Shown: positions 5,425 through 5,428 of the stretch, in pieces
How the letters are laid out: the number at the start of each line of letters is the position of its first letter
Position numbering within the stretch: the first letter of the stretch is position 1
Origin: Oscillospiraceae bacterium
GTDB taxonomy: Bacteria > Bacillota_A > Clostridia > Oscillospirales > CAG-272
NCBI GenBank assembly: GCA_015064425.1
Contig: SVSF01000110.1
Span: 1 to 5,428, forward strand
Length of the DNA: 5,428 bases
Direction of reading: 5' to 3'
Notes under the pieces: model-generated
The model's database searches: none
Seen by the model: only the letters and a program-made list of their open reading frames with translations
Told to the model about the DNA's origin: nothing
Program-made: the position numbers and the translations under genes

Positions 5425-5428
5425 ATGA
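5425..5428 (+). CDS. Possible start codon of a gene running off the window
   Basis: An ATG at 5425-5427 is preceded by AGGGG (5414-5418) with six bases of spacing, a good ribosome-site geometry. Only the start codon and one further base are inside the window, so the reading frame cannot be tested and nothing can be said of the product. Confidence 0.25.

Overview
The window looks like a chromosomal segment from an anaerobic Bacillota, most likely class Clostridia. The DNA is moderately AT-rich, Shine-Dalgarno sites are strong (GGAGG), promoters are of the sigma-A type, and there is a clostridial 2[4Fe-4S] ferredoxin plus a RicT/YaaT (PSP1-domain) protein. Six protein genes are supported, all on the minus strand, with one tRNA-Thr gene on the plus strand.

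Layout by coordinate: 1-177, N-terminus of a lipoprotein cut by the window edge, with its own promoter in the 178-304 intergenic gap. 305-4214, a minus-strand cluster read in the order holB (DNA polymerase III delta'), ricT, ferredoxin, YabB/TrmN6-type tRNA adenine-N6 methyltransferase, rsmI (16S rRNA C1402 2'-O-methyltransferase). 4270-5079, a metal-dependent amidohydrolase. 5080-5223, an AT-rich divergent promoter region. 5224-5347, a consensus promoter and tRNA-Thr(GGU) with encoded CCA. 5348-5428, a structured region with two hairpins, ending in a possible start codon at the last bases.

The holB-ricT-(x)-yabB-rsmI order matches the Bacillus subtilis run holB-yaaT-yabA-yabB-yazA-yabC. Here the position of yabA (DnaA/DnaN-binding replication regulator) is taken by a ferredoxin, and yazA is absent. 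The cluster therefore combines clamp loading, mRNA processing and translation-related methylation with a redox protein. A good extended -10 promoter lies directly before holB. The ferredoxin has its own candidate promoter in front and a 12-bp hairpin behind, so it may be expressed separately from the housekeeping genes around it.

No mobile element, CRISPR array or clear new defence or biosynthetic system is visible. The most unusual points are the ferredoxin in the yabA slot next to a cysteine-rich RicT, and the possibly switch-like leader downstream of the tRNA. All start choices and promoters were read by eye and are inferences.
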